Source: Plectosphaerella cucumerina
Taxonomy: Eukaryota > Ascomycota > Sordariomycetes > Glomerellales > Plectosphaerellaceae
DNA length: 64,000 nt
Reading direction: 5' to 3'
NCBI GenBank assembly: GCA_020746995.1
Contig: JAGPXD010000002.1
Location: 558,001-622,000, forward strand
Below are positions 33,601-44,553 of the stretch, piece by piece. Under the pieces are notes generated by a model that ran no database searches, was not told where the DNA came from, and worked only from the letters and a program-made list of their open reading frames with translations. The first letter of the stretch is position 1; every line of letters starts with the position of its first letter. A program made the position numbers and the translations under genes.

Positions 33601-36313
33601 TGGGCCGCTTCCCGCCGCATTGTTGGATTCACGTTGCCCGCCCGCCCGCCGCTCGCCTGCCTGCCTGCCTCATCTAATTCCACAGCGCGACGCAGCGCAG
33701 CGCTGCAGCGCACACACCTACCGTCTCATGACGCACAGACATCCGCCAGCCATGCCGATAGCAAATAACCACGGACCGCATCATCACGGGTTGGCACGCG
33801 CACGCGCACACGGACATGCGCGTCCTCTGGCTCATCAACCTCTTCCTGCTTCTGCTCCCCGGCCAGCCAGCCACCGCCTAGGATGATGGGTCGACGAACG
33901 GCAGCACACCGCGGACAGCCTGCCTGCGCTGAGGCTCCAGCAGGGGCAGCCAGCCAGCCCAAGCACCGAGGAGGCTGTCGCTGCTGCTGCTTGGGAGAAG
34001 CAACTTTTTGGGCTGGGAAATTGACGACAAAGACCGGGCACATGCACGGGGCATGCCGTTTTGCTTTTCTGGCCCATCCTCGACATGCTTGCGAGCCTGA
34101 CGCCGACTGGCCGGATGCCCTGGGCCGGAACATCACTCATCAACCCCGTCAGAGCCTGGCCATCACCCGGGACAAACTTCAGGCCATGGCTTTGAGCACC
34201 ACCATCACCACCAGCGGACGTCAGCCATCACCAGTCAGCCCGGCGCCTGTCTCCTCCGCACGCCTTGGCTAGCGGCTACAGCGAAGCCTTGCCTACCCTC
34301 CAATTTGGTCTGGCGCCCCCCTCCCACCCCCCCGCTGCCCGTGCTGGGTGTCCCTGGGCTTCCGCCCAGAAATCCACACGTCGGCCGGTGCGGCAGGGTG
34401 CTCCTGGGTTTCAGATTTCTGTCCTTCGCAATGCGCTTTCGCGACCCTCGCCCTCTTCCGTCATCTCCGCGCTTGCTGCCCTAAAACAGCGTTCGGCTCT
34501 GTCACCGCTGCTAGTGGGAGCGAGCGCCACTGCGGATCTGCCAGTGGGAGTGCTCTTTTTTTTTTCTGTCGTGCTCCTCTCGAACCCCTAGGCCATTTCC
34601 GCCATATCCATCCACCAGGAGAGCTGCGGACGGGGGTCGCCCGTGGATTCGCGCATGCGAGCGACGCCCGAACCACGCGTCAGTCGGTTCCTGGGACAGA
34701 AGCCTGGAAGAAATGGAGCGGCCGGCGGTTGAGGACAGGGCCCGTAGGCACGCGGCAGCTCGTGGCCTCCCAGACAACGGGTTTTGACACCTCACCCTTA
34801 GGGGATGAAGACCTGATCAGAGCACCCCAAGTACGTACCGTGACGCCTTGCTCACCCGCCCGAAAAAGGACCCCTCATCACCCCCCGCCCGCCCCTTCGC
34901 CCCGGGACTCGATGGTCAGGGGGGCGTCACAGGGGGGCGTGTGCGCATCCTTACATGGGAAAAAGTACCTGTGCGCACCTAAAGGGGGGTGTCTCATTCA
35001 CACATGTGCTCGCTGCGCAGTGCTCGACTTGAGATCCATGTCCCCCCATGTTCCCTCCAAGCCATGGTCGGAAACTCGAGGTACTTGGCCCTGCTGGCGT
35101 TGCGATTCGATGGTCCATCCGTCTCCCCAGTGCGTCAAGTTTTCTTCAGCGAACACTGGAGGGCCCACGCCAGCACAGCGCCGCCTGCCCGACCTTTTCC
35201 TCTCGCCCCCCTATATGACCTCAACTATCGTGCCTGGCCTGGCCTGGCCTGCCTGTCCGCCTGGCGTCCTGAGAACCATCGACCAGTTGCTTTCCCATAC
35301 CGGGGGGTCTGTCTTGTCTGTCGTCCTCAGCATCTCTTCTTCCCGGCTTTCCCACACCCCTTTTTCTCAGCCCCCCCTCCCCTCCCCTTACCCCCCCTGC
35401 TCCCCTTTACCTACGCCTCCTCCCGTTCCTTATTTTGATGTCTCCGCCTGAAGATACTTGCTCCGTTACGATCATAGTCCGGCTCACGACTGTCACTTCT
35501 GCCGCTAGACGTACCCCGGTTCTCGATCCCTCCCCCCCCACCACCTGCCCTTCTTCTTCTCACCCTCCTCGACCAAGGAAGACCTTGCTAGGCTCCTTTT
35601 AGTTCTCTCTCTTCCTCCAGTTCATACTTCTTGGATCACCGCAGGTTCCCGACATCAACCAGCCTGTCCCCTGCTCCCGCTTGCGCCTCTACCGACTTTC
35701 TTGAAGGGGGCGAACGATGCCTCTGAGCAGAGCTGCCTCCTCTGCGCCAGCCTACCCGCAGCCCGCCTCGACTGACGTGTAATCCCGCCGCCGTTTTTTC
35801 TACGACTCTCCACACCTATTGGCTCACCTGATATCCCCCGGAGGGGCCAATCATGTTGATCAACTCGTTCAAAAGCTCGACAGACGCCGTATTGATTGTG
35901 GACGATACCCCCTTGACCTCTGACCCCTTTGCCTTCTCTTCACACCTGACGACCCCTTGGTTCCTTGGATCTACGGCACCTACGTCCTGAGAACCTCGCA
36001 TCATCGCGTGCCTTCCTTCTTGCAACAACCATCGCCCATCTTCGCCAACACCACCTGCCGACCCTTTCGATCTTCTCTTCCCGGTTCTTCGACTACCCAG
36101 ACGCCGGTCATCACCAAATCCCGCACGTGTCAAGTTTGTGCCGCTGAACCCAGGACTACGAGACTTCCAGTCCTACCCAGAAGGCACGCCCGAACTCGCC
36201 AGCATCCCGAGACCAGCAGGCTGTGTACAGCCTGACCTTCTCAGCTCTTCACCAGCAGGAACTGGCGCGGATACCTCGCGCCTATGTACCAGATCCCCGG
36301 CCCCAGGTCTTAG
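27619..36313. other. 8.7-kb gene-sparse region with long leader of the Myb gene
   Basis: Tubulin cofactor B is transcribed away on the left and the Myb gene starts its recognisable coding part at the right end. I found no ORF here with a domain or a consistent spliced model; many overlapping GC-driven frames exist on both strands. From about 35.2 kb the plus strand turns strongly CT-rich, as in fungal transcript leaders. ATGs at 35716 (MPLSRAASSAPAYPQ...) and 35852 (MLINSFKSSTDAV..., about 50 codons) lie in it and may be upstream ORFs or undetected first exons of the Myb gene. Short CCGCC, GCCT and T10 (34556-34565) repeats occur. Confidence 0.5.
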
Positions 36314-37567
36314 CCCGCCACAACCTTCACCGTGGATATCGCGTCCCTCCTGAAGGGCTCCGACTCGACCGAGTCCGCAGCTCAGGCGGCTCAGCACTCG
36401 AGATCCTCGTCTGTACCCCCGCAGGCCATCACCACGGCGACCACGGCCCCCATCCCATTGTTCGCTCCATATGTCCCGCCGCCGGTAGCACCCGGACTGG
36501 CTGGGACTGGGAAGCGTCCAATGCCCCCTCATGCTTCAGAGTCTCCCGCAAAGAAGCAGAGCAAGTGGTCGCCGGAAGAGGATGCCCTCATCATCGAGCT
36601 CCGCGGGAGCGGCATGAAGTGGGAGGACATCTCGAAGCGCCTTCCAGGACGTAGCGCCATCAGCTGTCGACTCCACTACCAGAATTACCTCGAGAGACGA
36701 AGCGAATGGGACGAAGAGCGCAAGACTAAACTGGCCAGACTTTACGACAGGTAAGCTCTTTGCGGCGGAGGAAGCAGTGGCAAGGGTTGTGGGGGCGTTT
36801 GGCCTCTCGCGAGAAGACAATGGAGCTGACTAGATCACAGATTCAAGTCGGAAATGTGGGCAAGAATAGCCGAGGAGCTCGCAGTTCCATGGAGAGCCGC
36901 TGAGGCTATGCACTGGCAACTTGGAGAGGCAGACATGGCACGACGAGCCGGGACAACACCCTTCTCGCTGACCGCTGTCAACGTCGACCAAAGCCACGGC
37001 GTGCGAAGCTCGCCAACCCGAGGCCACGCACATTCGCAATCCCAAGGAAGCCTTCCGCGAGACCTTGCCGCCCACCAGAGATACATTCGAGGTCCTGGCA
37101 TTTCCGTTGTACCACCTCGAACGCTCTCGGCTAGACGGGAAAGCCTACCACCACCTCCACCACCACCCGGCCACATGATGCCCGATCCGAATGAGGGCTA
37201 CACACCATCAGGACTTGGTCCCGGAGGTCCCGGTCTCGCCCCGATCCAGAGCCACCCCTCGAGTCGCGGCGGAGGTGGAGGGGGAGGAGGAGCGCTTCCT
37301 GGTCTGGCCGAACTGACAACGGGCGTGAGCTTCTACAGCACCCCGGCATACTCGACAGCCGCCCCGACTGGCCCACCCTCGATACTCAGCGCGTCAGCAA
37401 GTCCAAGAACCGCCTCCCTGCTCCCATCGTTCCACTACCTACCGCCGCAAGAGCCCACCGGGGCCAAACGACGAGCCAGCCCGGGTAGTGAAGGCCCGCG
37501 AGAGACGAGCAGGCGACGACACTTTGACCCGCGGCAGGAGGAGGTGGACAGGCAGAGACTGCAATAA
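36314..37567 (+). CDS. Two-repeat Myb/SANT DNA-binding protein (5' end unresolved)
   Basis: Exons 36314-36750 and 36841-37567 (intron 36751-36840, GTAAGC...CTGAC...CACAG) give 387 aa. The frame opens right after a TAG at 36311-36313 that could itself be an acceptor (GGTCTTAG), and no suitable ATG lies at its head, so one or more 5' exons are missing. After VDIASLLKGSD and a Ser/Pro-rich part come two adjacent Myb/SANT repeats: KWSPEEDALIIELRGSGMKW with LPGRSAISCRLHYQNYLERR, then SEWDEERKTKLARLYDRFKS with AVPWRAAEAMHWQLGEADMA. A long disordered Pro/Gly/Ser tail with a Gly8 run and a basic KRRASPGS...RRRHFDPR end follows. It is a probable nuclear regulator; the target is unknown. Its 3' end converges on trm9. 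Confidence 0.75.
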
Positions 37568-38485
37568 CGCAGACCCGAGGGCGAACCTCCGCCCACGCAC
37601 GACGATTTCGAGCACGAAGCATCTATTTCTTTCCACGGGATCCCTACGGCATGGCAAGCATCATCGGTTTCGAGCGACTCACCACTCTTGTTAGCGCATT
37701 TCAACAACGCACGCCAGCGGCTTACGATGACGACCAACCCCCACACGCACGCAAAACATACACACACATACCACGACTGGAGAGAGGAGGAAGGGGACGA
37801 GACGAAGGAGCGAGAATTCCCCGCGGAAGGATGCGCGAATACCCGGCCTCCCAAACACGGTCAGAGGGGCCAGGAAGAGCGGGACGATCTTTCCGGGGAA
37901 GAAAGTTCCCGATGCATGGATCGCTGGGCGGCATTGCTCTTGTAATTTTTGTTCCCGCATTGTTTTCTTCTTTGCTTTTTTCGTCCACTTCTACCCGCCG
38001 CATGTCTTTTAATCTGCTTTTTTTCCTTGCTTTCTCATGCATTCGAGAGGAAGAGGAGGAAGGGTGGGGGAAGAAAAAAGTGTTTCCCGGGGTGGCCACC
38101 AAGGAGGGGAGAGAGGGCGCGCGGGACGGGTCATGGGTCATTTGGAAGGGAACGGGAAACCGGGATGGCAAACGGGCGCGGAGGGAAACGACGCCAGAGA
38201 TACCAGTCCGAGGGAAAGGACACATTGAGAATACACTTGTTTGGGATTTTTCCTTTTCTCCGCTGTCTTTTGGTCCGGGGAAGAGGGCTGTTCGTTTGTT
38301 TCACTTGGGGGTGGTTGGGAGACAAACCACGGCCTGGCGCTTGGGGGCATGGAGTATGGCAGGCGGCGACAGTGAAGATGGCTGGACATGCTGGTAGACT
38401 AGGAAAAAGGCACAGGGCGGGACTGGAGGGCATAGAAGTCTCATTTTCAAAGTCATTTTTTCTTGTTCTCTTTCCCGGCGGCATA
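37568..38485. other. Convergent 3' regions of the Myb gene and trm9
   Basis: This 918-bp gap is rich in purine tracts and CA repeats (around 37740-37780) and T-runs, as expected for 3' untranslated sequence on both sides. Overlapping open frames of up to about 340 codons run through into the antisense of trm9. They have no domain and are judged to be noise. Confidence 0.55.
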
Positions 38486-39484
38486 TCACAATGTTCCTTT
38501 GTCGTCGGCGACTCGCGCGCAGATGGCCCACCAGTTGTCCCTCTCGTAGCCGCTCTCGACAATCTCGCCACCGACGTGGCGAATGTCGTCCTCGAGCTCG
38601 CCCTGCTTGTAGAGATGGTAGTAACGGTGCCACGTGGCGTCGTCACCGCCCTGCTGCGGCGCCTCGGGGGCGGCCTCACCGGCGGGCTTGGGCAGGAGCT
38701 TGGAGCCGCCTTTTGTGACCCAAGGGACGAGCTGGTCTTGGGTCGATGCCGTGTCCCAGCCTCGACGACTGGAGCCTTGCTCGAGAGCCCAAACGTAGAG
38801 GAGAGCGCGACCGCCGGGGCGCAGACAGTCGAGAATGGCGCGGACAGCGAGGCGGCGACGGGTCGGTGTGGAGAGGTGGTGCAGGACGGCGATGGAGATG
38901 GCAAAGTCGGCGGAGGAGGGGCGGTAGGGAAGCGAGAGGGAGTCGGCAACAGCGACTTCGTTTTGTAGACGAGGGACGGGGACTGCTTCGACCTGGGGTG
39001 TGGGAGCAGCCGGCTCCTGGTCTTGCTGCTTCTGCTTCTGCTTCTTCTTACCCTTTACCTGACCCTGGGCTTGGGCATCTGCCTTGGACCTGCTTGCCGC
39101 AGTGGCTGCGAGCATGGACCCATCGTTGTCCCTGGCAAGTGCAACGAGGTTGGCGCTACGGTCCGAGCCCAGTATGACGAGGTCGCGGTTGACAGCGAGA
39201 TACTTGCCGTTGCCGCAGCCGACGTCGATGCCTACGGCGCCAGCGGGCAAGGAGTCGAGAAAGGCGGCAACACGGGGCCAGGGCTTGTGACGGGTGGATG
39301 AGAAGTGAGGGGCGATAGCCTCGTAGACGGCGTGGACGTGGGTGGACTCGTAGGACTCGGCGTTGTCCTCGGCAGATGGGGGCGCGGGAATGTCTCTTGC
39401 CGATTTGATGGCCGGCGGCGGCGGTCCTGTTGCCGTCGGTTCTGCCGTTGGCACCTCCGCTTGAGGTGGCTGCTCGTGTGTCAT
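38486..39484 (-). CDS. trm9: tRNA wobble-uridine carboxymethyl methyltransferase Trm9
   Basis: A single exon encodes 332 aa. Trm9, with its partner Trm112, uses S-adenosylmethionine to finish mcm5U (and mcm5s2U) at the wobble position of tRNAs such as tRNA-Arg and tRNA-Glu. Hallmarks are the N-terminal YESTHVHAVYEAIAPHFSST...HKPWPRV (about 45-71), SAM motif I IDVGCGNGKYL (86-96), LGSDRS (105-110), VADSLSLPYR (179-188), FAISIAVLHHLST (194-206) and LRPGGRALLYVWALEQ (221-236). The C-terminus has WHRYYHLYKQGELE and ESGYERDNWW. Compared with yeast Trm9 (about 280 aa) it has a 40-residue N-terminal extension and a Lys/Gln-rich insertion (about 133-165) between motif I and the substrate-side motifs. 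Confidence 0.93.
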   Translation of the reverse strand: MTHEQPPQAEVPTAEPTATGPPPPAIKSARDIPAPPSAEDNAESYESTHVHAVYEAIAPHFSSTRHKPWPRVAAFLDSLPAGAVGIDVGCGNGKYLAVNRDLVILGSDRSANLVALARDNDGSMLAATAASRSKADAQAQGQVKGKKKQKQKQQDQEPAAPTPQVEAVPVPRLQNEVAVADSLSLPYRPSSADFAISIAVLHHLSTPTRRRLAVRAILDCLRPGGRALLYVWALEQGSSRRGWDTASTQDQLVPWVTKGGSKLLPKPAGEAAPEAPQQGGDDATWHRYYHLYKQGELEDDIRHVGGEIVESGYERDNWWAICARVADDKGTL

Positions 39485-42400
39485 TGTCGCGAGAAAAGGT
39501 GTGGCAAGGGGGCAGGCTGATTCCGGCAGTAAATTTTACACAGGTTCCAGGTGGACAAGATGGTCACTCCGTGTTGGGTTCTTTCGGCTGGTGTAAGACC
39601 CGTGATGTGTTGGTGCCAAAGTGCCGGCCAGCAAGGGTGTGTGGCGTCGGTCGGCAATTACTCGTAAAAGCACGATAGGTGCTGTCAACGGCAACAGCCG
39701 CCCGTCAGTGAATGGGCGAGACTCGTACGGACACGCCGCCCAGATACGGGTGCCTAGGCCGGTGGAATCCGAGCACACGTGGACCACGTTCACTGCAAGT
39801 CGAGTTTGATGACAATATGGCTCGATCAGGTAGGTCTGTCTGAAAGGCAGGGTAGGTAGGGATTGGCGAGGGCTGAGAGCTGGAAGCAGGGCGGCCAGTC
39901 ACGGCTGGGTATTGGAAAGCTGCCTGGGGAAGTACCTGATCGAGGGGTACGGATTGGGCGAAAACGACGGTCGGCGCAGGCAAAGACAAATGTGCTCGTC
40001 ACCTCGGGATGCCCTGGTTGTTGTTGGTGTTGACCCCGGTCACTGCGCCCTGGCAGGGTTGCTTGATCGGCAGTGCTCGACCGCAACGCTGGGATCGACC
40101 AGAGTGATTCTGGGCGGTCGTGGTGCCTTTCCGACCTGTCACGCGGCAGGGTAGCAGCAGGCGAACTGGCGACCAGGGACTCCCTGAGGGGGCGTGGGAG
40201 GCGTGATATGCTGGGCGGCAACAAGGCGCTATTCTCGCCGGGGACCGGGGGCCGCTGACTTGCAAGGGGTGGTACCGCGAGCGGGCGAGTAAGCTGGGTT
40301 GGCGGGCGTCGGTGTTCTGGGGACCGCGCTGACGAGATGACGCCGAGGGGGAGGTGAGGTCGGCGATGTGCAGTCGGGTGTGTGTGAGGGGTGAAAATTA
40401 GCAATGCGGCTCAAGCTGTTGTGGATGCAAGGGAGCCAGTGCTGCAGAAAAGGGGCGCGAAAAGGGGGGGCCGTTGAATGTCCGGATAAGGTTTAGGCCG
40501 CCGCAGCGCGGACTCGAGTCCCGTCGGTTGGGCCCAGCCCTGTTCCTCGCCCGAGGAGTCGAGGCGGCCTGGGGCGCTGCCAGCTGCCACGGGGGCTCCC
40601 GAGGAGTTCCAGTGGTCCGCAGCCGCCGTGACAGCACGCGCGGACCGCTATGAGACGCAGCTCCTCACTGGACTGCAGCAGCACGCGGGGCACCCGGGTC
40701 CCCGCCGTCAACTTTATGCAAGTCAGTCAATCGTCCATACAACAGCCTCCCCGACTCGCTCACCTTGGACACACGCACCCGACTGGACGGAGAACATTAG
40801 GCAGGCGACGGCGCGTAATCCGGCCGAGACACGGCGCAAAGTGACGGGCCAGGACGGGCTGCACATTGGCGGCCGTCGTGCCGCGCCGACGCCGACGCCC
40901 ACGCCGCGAAGGGAAAGACGGGACGTTGTACTCGAATCCGTAAAGGGAAAATATCCTGTGTGCACGGTGCCCGCCCTGCCCGCCATCAGTGGGCGTGGCT
41001 CTAATGATAGCGGATGTAACCCAGGCTCGGCTGGTACTGTACGAATCTTTTCGACAATCGAGGCCGGGGTCGGCTCCGAGTCGTCATGCCGGGGTGGACG
41101 AACGTGAACTCCAAGGCCAACAACATGGCCAGGGGTTCGATGATGCTTGCAACTGCGTCTGCATCTATGTGACCAGGGGGCAAGGTTGGGCATCGCTGGA
41201 GGCTTGATTTCGAGAGTGGATGGTGAGCAAAGACGAGTAAAGAGAGACACTGAAGCAGAGTCAGAGATGGAAAGAGAGAGAGAGAGCAAGGATTCGGATG
41301 AGGCGCTGCGAGCTAGGGTCAGGGTCAGGGCCGGCCCGTCATTTGACACCTTCCATTCCTTGCGGACCTGCCTGGGCTGGCTGGCACCTTCTCAAGGTAC
41401 ACCCGTCCACGGTCCATAGCGCCTTCCCATCTCCGTGCGTGTGCAACCAATGTTAAGGGCTATCGGCGTTGGGTCCGGGGAAGGCGGCACCAACATTGTC
41501 CGACCAGCGGAAGGAGGGTATGATGGCTCCTTCCCAATAGGCCTTGTACCATCTACTGAGATTCCCTGGGTAACCTGGAAGTCGATCATGCCTTCCGTCA
41601 ATACTGCTGTCATCCCGTCCTTTCCACCGTCCATTTCCAGACATGAATGCACTTGCACCCCTCAACACCATCACCAACTCTGTTACCTTGTCTGCAAGTC
41701 AACCACCCATGTCGGCGCCCATGCCATTCCCCACACTCCGTCCTGTCATCCCATCTCGTCTCCTTCGGGCTCGCCTCCGCCATGCTCAAACCCCTGCCCA
41801 CCGATGCAGGTGCTCGGACCCCACGACCACGACATGCCCATCTCGCCTGCAGGAGTTCGCATGAAGCCACATCAGACAGCCGACGCCGACAATCTCCCTC
41901 ACACATCACCCGTCACCCACACAGACTTGTCGTGCCTGACGAGAACCATGTCCACACTTCAATCACTTGCAGGGCCAGCACCCCCCGGTTCGAACTCTTT
42001 GCCCCGCCATAGTATGCTTCAGGTTGCCCGCCAGGGTCCAGGCAAGCAAGCAAGGCACGAACATGCGCCGGCGCTTCCACTCGATCGACGCTGTCCCCGA
42101 CCGGCATCACGAACACCCGCTCTGGGTCTTGCTTCACATACTGCGGGGTCCTAGCACAGTCGGCCAGTCTGCTCTACTCGTACGAGTATCAACCCTGCCT
42201 TTTTCTACCCTGCCCGTCCTGCTGCCACTAAAACACTGGAGATGATCGGACGAACCATTACTGACTTGCTTCCAAGTTCCAACCAGTTCGTTGACATCAG
42301 CCAGGGGATCACCGCCCTGTCCACCTGCTCCCCGGCGCAAACCTCGCACGAGCCCCGTGATCGGTACTGACAGCACGCTCACCTCACGTTTCAGGTGGGC

Positions 42401-42639
42401 TAGGTACATCGTCGGTGCCCGCTGCCCGTTGCCTGTTGCTACGAGGATTTGCTCCAACACGAGGGGTGCCAGCCATCGTCTTTTCGTTCGACTACAACGA
42501 CACCTCCTCCATCGCAAACATTTCAATATGATCATGGTACACTCGCCTCCCTACCCCAATCGCCGCCCGCAACAGCCCCAACCCCTACCGCGTCCGGTCC
42601 AACCATCCGGCCGACCAACCCTCGATCGCCCACCCACCT
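39485..42639. other. 3.2-kb gap upstream of trm9
   Basis: This gap lies between the start of trm9 and the stop of the dehydrogenase gene. Open frames such as a 239-codon plus-strand frame at 41435-42154 lack an ATG at a sensible place, any domain and codon bias. An (AG)7-type tract lies at 41273-41286 and a short TAGGGTCAGGGTCAGGG at 41314-41330. No gene was identified. Confidence 0.5.
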
Positions 42640-43871
42640 TCAAGCGTTGCCGGTGTTCAGGGGGCTCTTGGGGTCAAAGTCGTGGCTTGTGATGAGCTCC
42701 GGGTACTCGACTCCACCCTGACGGAGCGCCTCATCCATCACCTCCATGATGGTAATGCTCTCCTCCAGCGGGATGCCCGAGCTCTCCTTCTTGCCATCGC
42801 GGATGCAACGGGCCGCCTCATCGGCCTCCCAGAAGAAGCCGTGACCCCAGCCATCGCGACCGGCGTCCTTGGGGATCGGGCACTCGACCACCTCGACCTC
42901 GTTGCCCGCGCCCTTCTTGATCACCCTGTACTCGCTCGGCCTGAAGGCCGGGTGTGCCACCGCAATCTCGCCCTTTGTGCCCTGGATCCGGATCGAAGGC
43001 GCCCGCTCCGTGCCCGCCGGGTCGCTGTCGGCCCGCAGGCTCGTCGTGGCGATGCCAATGGTGTTGTGCTTGGGGAAGCGGCACACCACCACGGTGCTGT
43101 CGTCGGACCCCGTGTGGTACTTGTTGATGGACGCAACCACCGTCGGCTTCTCCTTCTCCGCCTCGGGCTGCAGGTGGTACAGGATCTGGAATACCCACGT
43201 GAGCGAGTAGATGCCCAGGTCCAGCAGCGCGCCGCCCGCGAGATCAATGTTGACCATGCGGTTCGAGTCGGGGAACGACAGCTTGCCCTCCTCGGTGACG
43301 TTGTTGAAGGACAGGTCCGCGATGACCCGCGTCACCTCGCCAATCTCGCCGCCCGTCACGAGCTCGCGCACCTTCTTGCTCAGCGGCTGGTAGCGCGTCC
43401 ACACAGCCTCCATGAAGAAGACGTTCTTCTCGCGCGCAGCCTGCACCAGCCGCCGCGTCTGCTCCGCCGTCACCGTCAGCGCCTTCTCGCAGAGCACGTT
43501 CTTGCCGGCTTGAATCGCGAGCATGGCGTTCTGGAAGTGGTGCGAGTGCGGCGTAGCGACGTAGATGATGTCGACGTCGGGATCCGCCACGAGCTCCGCG
43601 TACGAGCCGTACGTCTTGGCATCGTGAGCGCCGTTGATCTTGGTCAGGAATGCCTTGGCCTTCTCGGCATCACGCGACGAGGAGACAGCCACAATCTTGT
43701 GCTCGACGTCCGAAACCTCGCGGGTCGCGGGGTTGGTGAGGAGGTCCTTGCTGAAGGCTACACGTCTCGATCAGCGCCGCGCTCGGTGAGTATAGGGGCA
43801 GAGGGAGCGTTCTCACTCTCGGCGATCCAGCCAGTGGCCAGAATGCCCCAACGGAGGGTGAAGGGAGCCAT
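42640..43871 (-). CDS. xyd1: NADP-dependent D-xylose 1-dehydrogenase (Gfo/Idh/MocA family)
   Basis: Exons complement(43817-43871, 42640-43757) encode 390 aa; the intron at 43758-43816 is GTGAGA...TGTAG. The protein matches the Trichoderma xyd1 type (also called dimeric dihydrodiol dehydrogenase), which oxidises D-xylose and some other aldoses to lactones with NADP. Visible hallmarks are the N-terminal dinucleotide fold RWGILATGWIAETFSKDLL, YVATPHSHHFQNAMLAIQAG, the catalytic-lysine motif NVLCEKAL (K110), FFMEAVWTRYQPL, DLAGGALLDLGIYSLTWVFQ, and the family-typical end YPELIT...DPKSPLNTGNA. It is probably cytosolic. It is divergent from an aldo-keto reductase across a 682-bp promoter. Confidence 0.92.
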
Positions 43872-44553
43872 TGTGACGTGTTTGGTTGATTAGACTTGGA
43901 GATCAAGCTGACTGAGAAGCAGAGAATCTGATGGATTGCGAGCTGTTGAGATGAAGTTGAGGTTCAGAAAACCGTTCCCATCGCTGAAGCCGCCGGGACC
44001 CCGCGGCATTTTGTCCGATTCACCTAGGCGGGGTAGGGCCTCAGGGCCCCGCGTCCGTCACGGCGGCAACGTAAGCCAACACACATGGCCGCCACCCAGA
44101 GCGTCCTCTGCAGTTGTTTAATTGTATTACTCCGGATGGCGACTCCGGGTAAATGCCGGTATGGAGACGAGCGGAGAGCTGAACCGGGAGCTGAACCAGT
44201 CCATCGGACGTGGCGACCCCGCGGTCGATGCACGAGAACGTCATCGCGCTCCTCTGCCTGCGAGACTCGAAGGCCCCTCGGCCCCTCGGCCCCCTGCAGC
44301 CACAGTCCGTTCAGATTACGCGATGGTGCCATCTGGACCCATTGCTCCTGAACGTCGTCCTCAGAATTTGGTGACATCTGTGGAGACGTTGGTTTCTCCG
44401 AATAGTTGACCCCAAAGGACTGGAGCTGAATTTGAGGTTGAGTTGGGGGTTGGAAGCACTCGCCCCGCACCGGCACTGAGCTTCAAAGCTACCCCGCCAG
44501 GCCCGCCTCATCAACCAACATCCCAGACAACGACCTCCACCGCCATCGCAGAC
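43872..44553. promoter_or_regulatory. Divergent promoter of xyd1 and the aldo-keto reductase
   Basis: A 682-bp spacer separates two outward-pointing oxidoreductase genes. It contains three GCGGGG sequences in 54 bp (43999-44004 minus, 44028-44033 plus, 44047-44052 minus), each matching the CreA/CRE1 carbon-repressor consensus SYGGRG. I see no exact GGCTAAA (XlnR-type) site. Confidence 0.55.
43999..44052. promoter_or_regulatory. Cluster of three GCGGGG CreA/CRE1-type sites
   Basis: GCGGGG occurs at 43999-44004 (minus), 44028-44033 (plus) and 44047-44052 (minus). CreA binds SYGGRG, often as close pairs, to repress carbon-utilisation genes on glucose. The local GC content makes chance matches easier, so function is inferred only. 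Confidence 0.4.

Noticed and set aside
37651..38968. Plus-strand ORFs of 248 and 339 codons between the Myb gene and trm9
   Set aside because: They overlap in different frames in 3' UTR-like sequence and continue into the antisense of trm9. No domain was found.
41314..41330. TAGGGTCAGGGTCAGGG, telomere-like
   Set aside because: Only three imperfect units (GGGTCA rather than TTAGGG), in the interior of the window with genes on both sides.
41435..42154. 239-codon plus-strand ORF
   Set aside because: It starts at a non-ATG codon, is His/Pro/Ser/Thr-rich like translated CA-rich non-coding DNA, and has no family resemblance.
42682..43893. 403-codon ORF antisense to xyd1
   Set aside because: A shadow of the real gene. 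The sense strand has conserved motifs and a clean intron, while this frame is Arg/Leu/His-rich without family resemblance.
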